DNA of 64,000 nucleotides, taken from assembly GCA_965226245.1 (NCBI GenBank), contig CBDDCL010000015.1, positions 5,332,001 through 5,396,000 of the forward strand, written 5' to 3'. Positions 15,054 through 23,672 of this stretch are shown piece by piece; the stretch's first letter is position 1; each line of letters begins with the position of its first letter. This DNA comes from CBDCYS01 sp965226245 (lineage in GTDB: Bacteria > Acidobacteriota > Terriglobia > Bryobacterales > UBA6623). Below the pieces are notes generated by a model. The model worked only from the letters and a program-made list of their open reading frames with translations. It had not been told where the DNA came from and searched no databases. The position numbers and the translations under genes were made by a program.

Positions 15054-17762
15054 CTACTGCCTGACCATCTGCCTCAACACATATTGCAAGATGCCACCGT
15101 TCTGGTAGTAGAGAGTTTCCTGCGGCGTGTCGATGCGGACAGTGGCTTGGAACGCAACAGGGTCTCCCGCGTCGGGTGTCGCGGTAACGGTCACTTCCTT
15201 GGCGGAGCCGTCCCCGAGGCCCTCGATGTCGTAGACCTCGCGGCCGGTCAGGCCCAAAGATCCCGGGTTCTCGCCGGACTTGAATTGCAGCGGCAGCACG
15301 CCCATCCCGATTAAGTTCGAGCGGTGGATGCGCTCGTAACTTTCCACGATGGCCGCGCGCACTCCCAACAGATTCGGACCCTTCGCGGCCCAGTCCCGCG
15401 AGGAGCCCGAGCCGTACTCCTTGCCCGCGATCACGATCAGAGCCCTACCCTCTTGACGATACTTCATGGCGGCATCGTAGATGCTCATCTGCTCGCCGTC
15501 TGGCAGGTGCTGCGTCCAGCCGCCTTCAGTCCCTGGGGCAAGCTGGTTTCGGAGCCGAATGTTCGCAAACGTTCCCCGCATCATGACTTCGTGGTTGCCG
15601 CGGCGCGACCCGTAAGAGTTGAAGTCGCGCGGTTCTATGCCATTTTCGATGAGGTAGGCGCCTGCCGGGCTGTCCGCTTTGATCGCCCCAGCGGGAGATA
15701 TGTGGTCCGTCGTGACGCTGTCGCCCAGCAAAGCGAGCACTCGCGCGCCCCGTATGTCGCTGACCGGATCGGGGTCGGGGCCCATATCGAGAAAGTAAGG
15801 CGGCCGCCGGACATAGGTCGAACTGCCGTCCCAGTCGAACAGGTCATCGTCGGGAGCATCGAGGGCTCTCCACTGGCTGTCACCCGTGAAGACATTGGCG
15901 TAGCTGTCGCGGAACATTTCCGAGTCAACGGTGGATTGAATGATGTCCCGGATTTCTTGCTGCGAGGGCCAAAGGTCCTTCAGGAAGACGGGGTTGCCTT
16001 CCAGGTCATCGCCCAGCGGCTCACTGGCGATGTCGGTATCCATGCTGCCGGCCAGCGCATAAGCCACGACCAGGGGCGGCGAGGCCAGATAGTTCATGCG
16101 AACCTCCTGGTGCACGCGCCCTTCGAAATTGCGGTTGCCCGAGAGGACGGACGCCACCGCCAAATCGCTCTGGCAAATCGCGCTGGACACTGCCTCGGCC
16201 AAGGGTCCGGAATTCCCGATGCAGGTCGTGCAACCGTAGCCCACCAGGTTGAATCCGATCATGTCGAGGTACTCGGCCAGGCCTGACTTTCGCAGGTACT
16301 CCGTGACGACTTTAGAACCCGGTGCGAGGCTTGTCTTGACCCAGGGTTTGGCTTGCAAGCCGCGCTCAACGGCCTTCTTGGCGACCAGCCCGGCGCCGAT
16401 CATCACGGCCGGGTTGGATGTGTTCGTGCAACTGGTGATGGCTGCAATCACGACGGAACCATGGCGAAGTTCGTGTTCCGTGCCGTTGATGCTGACCTTG
16501 ACGGCGCTTTGTGTTTCGACTGCCACGGCGCTGGACCCGCCGCCGCTTCCAGCGGCGGCGAATTCACGCCTAGCCAGGATCTCATCGAGGGCGCTGCGGT
16601 AGGAAGATTTGGCGCTTTTGAGCGCCACCCGGTCTTGCGGCCTTCGCGGCCCCGCCAAGCTCGGTTCGACTTCGGATACATCCAGCGCAAGCGTGTCGGA
16701 GTAGACGGCCACGGCGCCCTCCTCGCGAAACATTCCCTGCTCTTTGGCGTAGGCCTCGACCAAGGCGACTTGGTCGTCGGAGCGTCCGGTCAGACGCAGG
16801 TAAGCTAGCGTCTCCCCATCGATCGGAAAAATGCCGCAGGTTGCGCCGTACTCCGGCGCCATATTCGCAATCGTGGCACGGTCAGCGACTGGCAGCTCGG
16901 CGAGGCCCTCTCCGTAGAACTCGACGAACTTTCCAACGACCCCTCTCTTGCGCAGCATCTCGACGACAGTGAGCACCAGGTCAGTTGCCGTCGCGCCTTC
17001 GGCGAGTTTGCCGCTCAGCTTGAAACCGACCACTTGCGGGATGAGCATCGAGATCGGCTGCCCCAGCATCGCGGCTTCCGCCTCGATTCCGCCGACCCCC
17101 CAGCCGAGGACGCCGATGCCGTTAATCATGGTGGTGTGAGAGTCCGTCCCGACCAGCGTGTCGGGAAAGGCGTGCGTGTCGCCGTTCGACTCCTGGGTGA
17201 AGACGACAGGCGCCAAATATTCCAGATTGATCTGGTGGACAATGCCCGTGCCTGGAGGGACGACTTTGAAATTGCGAAACGCCTTCTGTCCCCATTTGAG
17301 GAACTGGTAGCGTTCGCGGTTGCGCATGAACTCGAGTTCGGTGTTGAGCTGGAATGACTGGGCGTTGCCGGAGCGGTCCACCTGCACCGAGTGATCGATG
17401 ACCAGCTCGGCCGGCTGCAGCGGGTTGATACGCGACGGGTTGCCGCCGAGAGCCTTCATGGCTTCGCGCATCGCGGCCAGGTCGACAATAGCGGGAACGC
17501 CGGTGAAGTCCTGCATCAGAACGCGGGCCGGGCGGAAGGCGATTTCGGTGCTGGGCGTGGCTTGGGGGTCCCAACCGGCCAGGGTCTTGATGTCCTGGGC
17601 GGTAACCGTAGTTCCGTCCTCGAAGCGGAGCAGGTTTTCCAGCAGAATCTTGAGCGAAAAAGGGAGCCGTGATACGTTGGCGCCTGCCACGGAGGTGATG
17701 CGGAAAAACTCGTAGGCACGGCCGGCAACGGAAATTGTGGCGCGAGCGCCGAAGGTATCCAT
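15054..17762 (-). CDS. acnA: Aconitate hydratase A
   Basis: A 902-residue AcnA/IRP-type aconitase from ATG 17762, which is preceded by AGGAG. An in-frame upstream start at 17831 lacks support. The N-terminal DTFGARATISVAGRAYEFFR, the core LVGTDSHTTMINGIGVLGWG, cluster ligands in AAITSCTNTSNPAVM and GYGCTTCIGNSGPL, and the swivel-domain loop AGKEYGSGSSRDWAAKG are all intact. It interconverts citrate and isocitrate in the TCA cycle with a labile 4Fe-4S cluster. Apparently it is monocistronic or leads a short unit with the glycosylase downstream. IRP-type aconitases can bind mRNA, but nothing in the sequence shows that here. Confidence 0.97.
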   Translation of the reverse strand: MDTFGARATISVAGRAYEFFRITSVAGANVSRLPFSLKILLENLLRFEDGTTVTAQDIKTLAGWDPQATPSTEIAFRPARVLMQDFTGVPAIVDLAAMREAMKALGGNPSRINPLQPAELVIDHSVQVDRSGNAQSFQLNTELEFMRNRERYQFLKWGQKAFRNFKVVPPGTGIVHQINLEYLAPVVFTQESNGDTHAFPDTLVGTDSHTTMINGIGVLGWGVGGIEAEAAMLGQPISMLIPQVVGFKLSGKLAEGATATDLVLTVVEMLRKRGVVGKFVEFYGEGLAELPVADRATIANMAPEYGATCGIFPIDGETLAYLRLTGRSDDQVALVEAYAKEQGMFREEGAVAVYSDTLALDVSEVEPSLAGPRRPQDRVALKSAKSSYRSALDEILARREFAAAGSGGGSSAVAVETQSAVKVSINGTEHELRHGSVVIAAITSCTNTSNPAVMIGAGLVAKKAVERGLQAKPWVKTSLAPGSKVVTEYLRKSGLAEYLDMIGFNLVGYGCTTCIGNSGPLAEAVSSAICQSDLAVASVLSGNRNFEGRVHQEVRMNYLASPPLVVAYALAGSMDTDIASEPLGDDLEGNPVFLKDLWPSQQEIRDIIQSTVDSEMFRDSYANVFTGDSQWRALDAPDDDLFDWDGSSTYVRRPPYFLDMGPDPDPVSDIRGARVLALLGDSVTTDHISPAGAIKADSPAGAYLIENGIEPRDFNSYGSRRGNHEVMMRGTFANIRLRNQLAPGTEGGWTQHLPDGEQMSIYDAAMKYRQEGRALIVIAGKEYGSGSSRDWAAKGPNLLGVRAAIVESYERIHRSNLIGMGVLPLQFKSGENPGSLGLTGREVYDIEGLGDGSAKEVTVTATPDAGDPVAFQATVRIDTPQETLYYQNGGILQYVLRQMVRQ

Positions 17763-17959
17763 ACTGAAACTCCTGCTAGGGAAGGCTGATGAGCGCAGCC
17801 CAAGCGGACGCCCCGAGAGGGCTGGGGACAACCTCTACTTTATCATCGCACTACTCCATCGGAACTGACAAAAATGATCGGCGCCTTTCCGTAGAAGGGA
17901 GAGCAGGGACGATCTTTCCGGCCCTTGACAAATAGCGAACAAAAAGCGAAACTAGAGGG

Positions 17960-19060
17960 GTGCTCTTCGCCCCCGAGACATCCGACAAGCTCATCGGGAT
18001 CGCCCGTTTGGCCGCTCGAAGCAACCGTCTTGCCGCTAAATCGAAAGTCGAGTATTTCGAGCTGCCGACACGCACAATACTCAACCGCTGCAGCAATGTC
18101 AGAATGTCTTTCACTTGGACGATCAACCCCTATCGGGGTTGCGAGTTTGGCTGCAAATACTGCTACGCGCGCTATACCCACGAGTTCATGGGTATCGATG
18201 ACGGCCGGCTGTTCGAAGAGAAGATCTACGCCAAAGCGGATGCCGCCCGGGTGTTGCGCCAAGACCTGCGGAAGCATCGCAAAGGCGCCATCGCGATCGG
18301 TACCGGGACCGACCCCTATCAGCCCGCCGAGCGGCGCTACGGGGTGACGAAGGCATTGCTCGAAGTGTTCGCCCAACAGGAGGGCAGGGAGCTTTCAATT
18401 ACGACCAAGTCGGATTTGGTGGTCAGGGACATCGATTTACTGCTCGAGGTGAGCCGATCCAACATTCTGCACGTAAACATGACGGTCACAACGCTCGATC
18501 GGGAGTTAGCGCGCAAGCTGGAGCCGCGGGAGCCGCGTCCGGATCTTCGTCTCGAGGCAGTCCGCAAACTCGCCGCGGCCGGGGTGTCGGTCGGGGTTTT
18601 CGCCAGCCCGGTGATGCCGCTGATTACGGATACGGAAGAAAACCTGGGTACGGTCGCCCGCGCCGCGAAAGAAGCTGGAGCCGGTTTCTTCGGCGGCGGC
18701 GCCCTGTTTCTCATGCCTTGCGCAAAAAAGCAGTTTTTCCCGTTTCTAGAAGAAAACTTCCCCGAGTTTATCGCGCGCTACCGTTCGCGTTACGACAAGA
18801 GCCCCTACTTGCGCGGGGAGTACGAGGAGTTCTTGCGGGGGAGGATCGGGCAGATTCGGAAGGTGCTGGGTTTGGCTTCCTCGCCGCCGCGGTATGAGCC
18901 CGAGCTGGCCGGCCGGCAGCAGATGAGTTTGTTTGGCGAGGCTTCCCCCAAAGGCAATCTTTCGAGGGTCCCCGCTCTCCCGACCCCAAGTCTCAACGCC
19001 CCGCCAGCTCACTTTCGAGCCAGGCCAGGTACTTCGGGGATCCGTCGACGATCGGCGTGA
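17960..19060 (+). CDS. SPL-family radical SAM protein
   Basis: The 366-residue product carries the radical-SAM cluster motif GCEFGCKYCYAR (CxxxCxxC), then AIAIGTGTDPYQPAERRYG, LSITTKSDLVVRDIDLL and VGVFASPVMPLITD. This layout matches the Rv2578c/spore-photoproduct-lyase-like group, annotated as DNA repair or intein-type radical SAM proteins. The reaction is not established. It begins at GTG 17960. The last 22 codons overlap the convergent cutA gene by 68 bases. The tail (ALPTPSLNAPPAHFRARPGT) is low-complexity and may be read-through sequence rather than conserved. It is divergent from acnA, sharing a promoter region of about 200 bases. Confidence 0.88.
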   Translation: MLFAPETSDKLIGIARLAARSNRLAAKSKVEYFELPTRTILNRCSNVRMSFTWTINPYRGCEFGCKYCYARYTHEFMGIDDGRLFEEKIYAKADAARVLRQDLRKHRKGAIAIGTGTDPYQPAERRYGVTKALLEVFAQQEGRELSITTKSDLVVRDIDLLLEVSRSNILHVNMTVTTLDRELARKLEPREPRPDLRLEAVRKLAAAGVSVGVFASPVMPLITDTEENLGTVARAAKEAGAGFFGGGALFLMPCAKKQFFPFLEENFPEFIARYRSRYDKSPYLRGEYEEFLRGRIGQIRKVLGLASSPPRYEPELAGRQQMSLFGEASPKGNLSRVPALPTPSLNAPPAHFRARPGTSGIRRRSA

Positions 19061-19316
19061 CGATCAGCTCCGGCAAGTCGTAGCTATGGATTTTCTCTAG
19101 CTGCTGCCGCAGGGCATCGACCAAGTCTCTCGAAGTCTTGATCATCAGCAGAATCTCGTCGTTGCTCTCGATGCTGCCCTTCCAGCGATAGTAGGACTTC
19201 ACGGCCGGCACAACGCTCACGCAAGCGGCCAAGCGCTCGTCGATCAGGTGACGCGCCAGCTTCTCAGCCTCCTCCGGATCGTCGCAGGTTGTGTAGGCGA
19301 CAACTTTGTCCGTCAT
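18993..19316 (-). CDS. cutA: Divalent-cation tolerance protein CutA
   Basis: The 107-residue protein has the CutA trimer signature: VVAYTTCDDPEEAEKLARHL, LAACVSVVPAVKSYYRWKGS, and EILLMIKTSRDLVDALRQQL, ending IVTPIVDGSPKYLAWLE. CutA is a compact cytosolic trimer related to PII folds. It is linked to copper tolerance in E. coli but of uncertain molecular role elsewhere. Its 3-prime end overlaps the convergent radical SAM gene by 68 bases, a compact arrangement in which the real SAM C-terminus may be shorter. Confidence 0.95.
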   Translation of the reverse strand: MTDKVVAYTTCDDPEEAEKLARHLIDERLAACVSVVPAVKSYYRWKGSIESNDEILLMIKTSRDLVDALRQQLEKIHSYDLPELIVTPIVDGSPKYLAWLESELAGR

Positions 19317-19460
19317 TTAGAAGGACCTCCTAGTCATGTCTCGTGAGGCAGCAAGAAATCTTCCACAACTTCGCTCGATGGCTCTCAGCCACAACAAGCG
19401 TCGTTCTCGGTGGTCTCCCCGAGCAGGTGGGACTGGCATTGGATTATACTGGAGAAACCC

Positions 19461-19754
19461 ATGGATCGAAAGATCACCCGCATTCGTCTGGTTGGCCTCG
19501 TCGTAGCGGCGATTGCATGCGTTACGCTTTATGGCCTGTCTGTCCATGAGCGCTTCACGGAAGTCAGCCAGTCTTGGGAACAAGAGCGCGCGCTCGAAGA
19601 GAAGATCGAAGCCTTGCGGCAGGGGAATGCCGCCATTGAGGGTCTGATCGAAGATCTCGGTCCCGGCGGCCGGGAAGTGGAGAGGATCGCGCGCGAGGAA
19701 CTCCGCTGGGCGACCGGCGGCCAGACGGTCATCGACGTTCCCGAAAAGGAGTAA
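19461..19754 (+). CDS. FtsB/DivIC-type septum formation initiator
   Basis: About 97 residues from ATG 19461, preceded by GGAG at 6-7 bases. A single N-terminal membrane helix (RLVGLVVAAIACVTLYGLSV) leads to a coiled coil (RALEEKIEALRQGNAAIEGL) and the EVERIAREELRWATGGQTVI tail. The E-R-x-AREEL motif is the septum-initiator signature. FtsB/DivIC bridges FtsL and FtsQ in the divisome at midcell. An upstream ATG adding 17 residues lacks support. No division neighbours are present. Confidence 0.88.
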   Translation: MDRKITRIRLVGLVVAAIACVTLYGLSVHERFTEVSQSWEQERALEEKIEALRQGNAAIEGLIEDLGPGGREVERIAREELRWATGGQTVIDVPEKE

Positions 19755-19756
19755 GA

Positions 19757-19972
19757 TCCGTTGAGCGGTTGATCCGTTGAGCGGTTGAGTTGCTGCTGCG
19801 CGGTTCCATGAACGCTTTGTCCGTTGCTCCGGCAGAGGGCGCTGGCCGCGCGAGGGCAAGGCCCACTAGCGATTGCCACGACGGAGCGGCACAACCCCCC
19901 ATAAGAACATGTAGCTGGCTTAGATGACACCCGCCAGCGACGGCTCAACGGATCAACCGCTCAGCCCACCAC
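19757..19972. repeat. Dispersed repeat, copy B
   Basis: An inverted, longer copy of the element at 13562-13706. The shared core is near 19785-19861, with GTTCCATGAACGC and GTTGCTCC, then GGCGCTGGCCGCGC. It is bordered by CCGTTGAGCGGTTGATCC-type units on the left and GGCTCAACGGATCAACC on the right. The copy carries about 60 extra bases between the core and the right border. Confidence 0.8.
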
Positions 19973-20731
19973 GCCCTGCAAAGGACTGCTCGCGGAGGCG
20001 TAGAGCCTCTTCTCCATGCGTCCCGATTCGTAGGCCAAACGGCCTGCCTCGACTCCGAGTTTCATCGCGACGGCCATCTTTTCCGGATCTTCGGCCTCGG
20101 CGATCGCTGTGTTCATCAGCACGCCGTCAGCGCCGAGTTCCATGGCGCGGGCCGCATCGGAGGCCGTCCCCACCCCTGCGTCGACGATCAGGGGCACGCT
20201 CGTGATCATTTCGCGGAGGATACGCAGGTTGGCCTCGTTCTGGATGCCGAGTCCGGAACCAATTGGCGCCGCCAGGGGCATAATGGCGGCTGCCCCGGCG
20301 TCGATCAGCTTGAGTGCGTTAACGAGGTCGTCGTTGGTGTAGGGAAGCACGACGAACCCTTCCTTGACCAGCACCCGCGTGGCTTGGAGCAGGCCTTCGT
20401 TGTCAGGGAATAGCGTCTTTTGGTCGCCGATCACTTCCAGCTTGATCCAGTTGGAGAGCCCGACTTCGCGAGCGAGGCGAGCGGTTCGAATAGCCTCATC
20501 CGCGGTATAACAAGCCGCCGTGTTGGGAAGGATGGCGATTTTTTCGCGGTCGATGTAGTCGATCAACGACTCTTTCGAGCGATCGCTGAGATTGACGCGG
20601 CGGACCGCGAGCGTCACGAAATCGGTTCCGGAAAGCTCGTGGCAGCGCTTCATCTGCTGGAAGCTGCGGTATTTTCCGGTGCCGACAATCAAGCGGGACT
20701 GAAATTCGCGATCGGCGATGCGAAGGCTCAT
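19961..20731 (-). CDS. thiG: Thiazole synthase
   Basis: The 256-residue product has the ThiG TIM barrel: FQSRLIVGTGKYRSFQQM at the start, LPNTAACYTADEAIRTARLA, WIKLEVIGDQKTLFPDNE (Schiff-base Lys region), AAIMPLAAPIGSGLGIQNE, VPLIVDAGVGTASDAARAME and ELGADGVLMNTAIAEAEDP. It forms the thiazole phosphate of thiamine from DXP, ThiS thiocarboxylate and a glycine-derived imine. The true start is ATG 20731. The longer frame to 20833 would run into the neighbouring insertion element. No thiS, thiO, thiE or TPP riboswitch is visible nearby, and the ISKra4-type element ends 42 bases upstream. Confidence 0.95.
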   Translation of the reverse strand: MSLRIADREFQSRLIVGTGKYRSFQQMKRCHELSGTDFVTLAVRRVNLSDRSKESLIDYIDREKIAILPNTAACYTADEAIRTARLAREVGLSNWIKLEVIGDQKTLFPDNEGLLQATRVLVKEGFVVLPYTNDDLVNALKLIDAGAAAIMPLAAPIGSGLGIQNEANLRILREMITSVPLIVDAGVGTASDAARAMELGADGVLMNTAIAEAEDPEKMAVAMKLGVEAGRLAYESGRMEKRLYASASSPLQGVVG

Positions 20732-20875
20732 CGTTTGATTGTAGGACTTCGGGGAAAGGGAGGCAATGAGAGTGTTGCCGGGGGGTGCGCGACATAGAAG
20801 TGAGCATTTCAGCAGGCTTTTTGTTGTGGCCAAATCCTTGCGTATATATTACGCTAGGAACAGGAGGTCACTTCC

Positions 20876-21277
20876 ATGCCTGATTCCCTCGAGCAACTGC
20901 AGCATCAGCGCACCGACATCGTCCGCCAGATCGGCCAACTGGGCGATCTGCGCCCCGGTTCGATTACCAGCACCTCGGGGCGTTGCGGCAAGACAAGCTG
21001 CCGCTGCCATCGCCCTGGTCAAGCGGGGCACGGCCCCCATACCCGCCTCACCTATAAGGCCGGTCGCAAGACCGTCACCGAGTCGCTGCCGACTCCCGCC
21101 GCAGTGGGCAAAGCCGAGCGCGAAGTGGGAGAGTTTCGCAAGTTCCAGCAACTGAGCCGTGAGTTCGTGGAGGTCAATACCCGCATCTGCAAACAGCGGC
21201 CGCCGGAGGGGGAAGCGCAGACTCCCCAGGAAAAAAAACGGCCGACGCGATCCGGCAAGAAGTCGCGCGCGAGCTAG
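20876..21277 (+). CDS. ISKra4-type transposase, upstream frame (DUF6788-like)
   Basis: 133 residues with an N-terminal coiled helix (SLEQLQHQRTDIVRQIGQLG). A Cys-rich segment follows (RCGKTSCRCHRPGQAGHGPH), then YKAGRKTVTESLPTPAAVGK. This is the short N-terminal module usually found at the front of ISKra4/ISAzba-type transposases. It ends at TAG 21275-21277. An A-AAA-AAA heptamer at 21232-21238 allows a -1 shift into the main frame. An AGGAGG box precedes ATG 20876. Confidence 0.85.
   Translation: MPDSLEQLQHQRTDIVRQIGQLGDLRPGSITSTSGRCGKTSCRCHRPGQAGHGPHTRLTYKAGRKTVTESLPTPAAVGKAEREVGEFRKFQQLSREFVEVNTRICKQRPPEGEAQTPQEKKRPTRSGKKSRAS
21232..21238 (+). promoter_or_regulatory. Probable -1 programmed frameshift site (A_AAA_AAA)
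   Basis: In the upstream transposase frame the codons read GAA-AAA-AAA-CGG. The heptamer A_AAA_AAA is the classic tandem-slippage site. Slipping back one base gives ACG-GCC-GAC-GCG and continues as ADAIRQEVARELDQLLRVLF straight into the downstream transposase with no stop. The fused product would be about 571 residues. Confidence 0.7.
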
Positions 21278-21285
21278 ACCAGCTG

Positions 21286-22590
21286 TTGCGCGTGCTGTTC
21301 AGCGGGCGGCGCAAGACAGGCCACCGGGATCTGGAGGCCGTCGAGATGGCGGTGCGCTCGGCGATGCACCAAGCCGGCGCCTCCGCCCTCTCCGAACTGC
21401 TGCAATGGGAAGCCCCGGCGGCCGGCCAGCGGAGCCTTCCTTGTTGTTGCGGCCACCAAGCTCACTACCGGGAGCTGCGCTCCAAGTCGGTGCTCACGGC
21501 CGTTGGCAAGGTGAATGTGTCGCGCCCCTACTACCTGTGCGGGCACTGCCGTCGCGGCCAGTTTCCGGCCGGTGCCGAACTCGACATCGCCCAAACTCAA
21601 TGCTCTCCCGGGGTGCGCCGCATGCAGGCGCTGGTGGGGCAGGAGGCTCCCTTCGATCACGGGCGCCGGCAGCTGGAACTGCTGGCCGGTCTGGAGCTGA
21701 CCGCCAAGGCGGTGGAGCGGACGGCGGAAGGGATCGGAGAGGATATCGCAGCGCGGGAGCAGAGCGAGATCCAGCGGGCGATGCAGTTGGAGCTGCCCCT
21801 GGTGGCGGGTGAGCCCGTCCCGATCCTGTACATCGAAATGGCTGGGACCGGAATTCCGGTGGTGCGCAAAGAGACGGCGGGACGAGCGGGCAAAAGGAAG
21901 GGAGAAGCGGCCCACACCCGCAAGGCCAAGCTGGGCTGCGTGTTCACCCAAACGAAGTGGGACGAGGAGGGCTACCCCATCCGCGATCCAGACTCGACCA
22001 GCTACAGCGGCGCCATTGAGACCGCCGACGAGTTTGGCAAACGCATGTATGTGGAGGCCTGGAAGCGGGGCTGGAGCCGGGCGCGCAAGAAGGTCGTGCT
22101 GGGAGATGGCGCCGAATGGATCTGGAACCTTGCCCAGCAGCAGTTTCCCGGCGCGATTCAGATTGTCGACCTCTATCACGCCCGCCAGCACTTGTGGGAC
22201 TTGGCACGCCAGCTTCACCCCAACGACAAGGCCCCACAACGGTGCTGGATCACGATTCATCAGGACCACCTCGATGAGGGGCGGATTGAAGAGTTAATGG
22301 GCTCGCTGCGGTCGGTCGAATGCGCGAGCCCCCAACTCGCGGAAGAGTTCCGCGACAAAGCGCACTACTTCGAGAAGAATGCCAAGCGGATGTGCTATCC
22401 GGAATTTCGGCGCCAGCATCTGTTTGTCGGCTCGGGAGTGATTGAGGCTGGCTGCAAGAGCGTCATCGGCTCTCGCCTGAAACGGTCGGGCATGTTCTGG
22501 ACCGTCCGCGGCACCAACGCGATTCTGGCCCTTCGTTGCTGCCACCTCAACGGCCGCTTCGAGGACTATTGGGAGGCCCGAGCGGCTTGA
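21286..22590 (+). CDS. ISKra4-type transposase, main frame
   Basis: The frame is open from before 21238 and was probably reached by -1 frameshifting; TTG 21286 is only the first candidate start. It contains a zinc-binding pair (CCCGHQAHYRELRSKSVLT; YYLCGHCRRGQFPAG). DDE-type catalytic segments follow: VPILYIEMAGTGIPV, KKVVLGDGAEWIWNLAQQQF, DLYHARQHLWDLARQ and the C-terminal SGVIEAGCKSVIGSRLKRSG. Together these match ISKra4-family transposases. The gene lies between the inverted repeats of the element. Confidence 0.9.
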   Translation: MRVLFSGRRKTGHRDLEAVEMAVRSAMHQAGASALSELLQWEAPAAGQRSLPCCCGHQAHYRELRSKSVLTAVGKVNVSRPYYLCGHCRRGQFPAGAELDIAQTQCSPGVRRMQALVGQEAPFDHGRRQLELLAGLELTAKAVERTAEGIGEDIAAREQSEIQRAMQLELPLVAGEPVPILYIEMAGTGIPVVRKETAGRAGKRKGEAAHTRKAKLGCVFTQTKWDEEGYPIRDPDSTSYSGAIETADEFGKRMYVEAWKRGWSRARKKVVLGDGAEWIWNLAQQQFPGAIQIVDLYHARQHLWDLARQLHPNDKAPQRCWITIHQDHLDEGRIEELMGSLRSVECASPQLAEEFRDKAHYFEKNAKRMCYPEFRRQHLFVGSGVIEAGCKSVIGSRLKRSGMFWTVRGTNAILALRCCHLNGRFEDYWEARAA

Positions 22591-22704
22591 GTTCCACTTT
22601 TATGTCGCACACCCGTTGCCGGGCGGCTGACCCGGCGAATGGGCTTGAAGCCGTGTTTGAGTCAATTTGACCGAGCCGAGCCCGGCACGCTAAACTAACC
22701 GATT

Positions 22705-23646
22705 ATGAGATGGCGTGAGTTGAGTGTCGGATCTGCATCTAGTGACGGCGGACGCTTTGCGTTGGCCCTTGTTTTGTGGGCATTGCTGGCAAGCGGTTGT
22801 TCATCGGGCGGGAGTGATGAAAGCGCCGGCGACAACGCGCCAGACCTCGATCCAGCCTTGGCGGCTATCGCCGAAGCGCTGACCTTCCACGCGTCCTTTG
22901 ACAACGGCGCCGATGCGGACTTCGGCACCGGCGAGCGGCGAATCCACACCGCCCCGTCCTACGAGGATCAGTATCAAGCGACGCCGGGCATCAGTTCGGC
23001 TGACATCGAGATCGCCGCCGGGGTGGGCCGTTACGGTGACGCGCTGCGATTCAAGAAGAAGAATACGACCGCGCTCTTTTACAGGGCGCGGGACAACGTG
23101 GCCTACAGCGACAGCGATTGGAGCGGTACGGTTTCCTTCTGGCTGAGCCTCGACCCCTCCGTTGACTTGGAGCCGGGATTCTGCGACCCGATCCAGGTGA
23201 CGCATGCAGCCTTCAACGACGCCGCGCTGTGGGTCGATTTCACAGACGAAAACCCCCGGCAGTTTCGCCTTGGCGTTTTCGGAGATTTGGAGATTTGGAA
23301 TCCCGGCAATCTTGCTCCGGACGATAATCCCAATTTTGAAAAACGCCTCGTCGTGGTCAGCAGCCCGCCATTCGAGCGCGGCAAGTGGACCCACGTCGCG
23401 ATCACCCACAGCGGCCTCAATACCGAAAGCGGAGAGGCCAAGTTTTACATCGACGGCGAGTTCAGAGGAGTGACCCAGGGCATCTCCGAGCCTTTCACCT
23501 GGGATCTCGACCGGGCGGCCATCCGGCTCGGAATCGATTACGCAGGGCTCTTCGACGAGGTGTCTTTCTTCCGCCGTGCCCTGAGCGACACGGAAATCCG
23601 GACCCTTCACGAACTCGAACAAGGAGTGTCTTCGCTCCACCCTTAA
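22705..23646 (+). CDS. LamG-like (concanavalin-fold) lipoprotein
   Basis: The 313-residue product has a lipoprotein signal (ALALVLWALLASGCSSGG, lipobox LLASGC). A laminin-G/concanavalin-like beta-sandwich follows: ALTFHASFDNGADADFG, GDALRFKKKNTTALFYRARD, SGTVSFWLSLDPSVDLEPG, GKWTHVAITHSGLNTESGEA, KFYIDGEFRGVTQGI and LFDEVSFFRRALSDTEIRTL. Proteins of this kind bind carbohydrates or act as surface lectin-like modules. No catalytic domain is attached. It starts 90 bases after the ISKra4-type element, so its original promoter may have been separated. It precedes a tiny Cys protein by 26 bases, suggesting an operon. Confidence 0.82.
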   Translation: MRWRELSVGSASSDGGRFALALVLWALLASGCSSGGSDESAGDNAPDLDPALAAIAEALTFHASFDNGADADFGTGERRIHTAPSYEDQYQATPGISSADIEIAAGVGRYGDALRFKKKNTTALFYRARDNVAYSDSDWSGTVSFWLSLDPSVDLEPGFCDPIQVTHAAFNDAALWVDFTDENPRQFRLGVFGDLEIWNPGNLAPDDNPNFEKRLVVVSSPPFERGKWTHVAITHSGLNTESGEAKFYIDGEFRGVTQGISEPFTWDLDRAAIRLGIDYAGLFDEVSFFRRALSDTEIRTLHELEQGVSSLHP

Positions 23647-23672
23647 AGTCTTCACGGAGAGCCAGAAGGTCT

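Larger units (their letters stand above)
20783..22614 (+). mobile_element. Complete ISKra4-family insertion sequence
   Basis: The 1832-bp element has 20-base terminal inverted repeats. The left is GGGTGCGCGACATAGAAGTG; the right complement differs at two positions (GGGTGTGCGACATAAAAGTG). A 9-bp target duplication GTTGCCGGG lies at 20774-20782 and 22615-22623. Two transposase frames are joined by a probable -1 frameshift. The intact ends, intact frames and clean duplication indicate a recent, potentially active insertion. Confidence 0.93.

Noticed and set aside
15324..16286. Plus-strand 320-codon frame inside acnA
   Set aside because: Complement of conserved aconitase sequence with no independent start signals.
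20732..20782. TPP riboswitch upstream of thiG
   Set aside because: No CTGAGA-type conserved segment is present between the gene and the insertion or beyond the element at 22615-22704.
23385..23672. Upstream extension of the small Cys protein into the LamG gene
   Set aside because: Arg/His-rich out-of-frame translation of the LamG coding sequence. The ATG at 23673 with its own ribosome-binding site is preferred.
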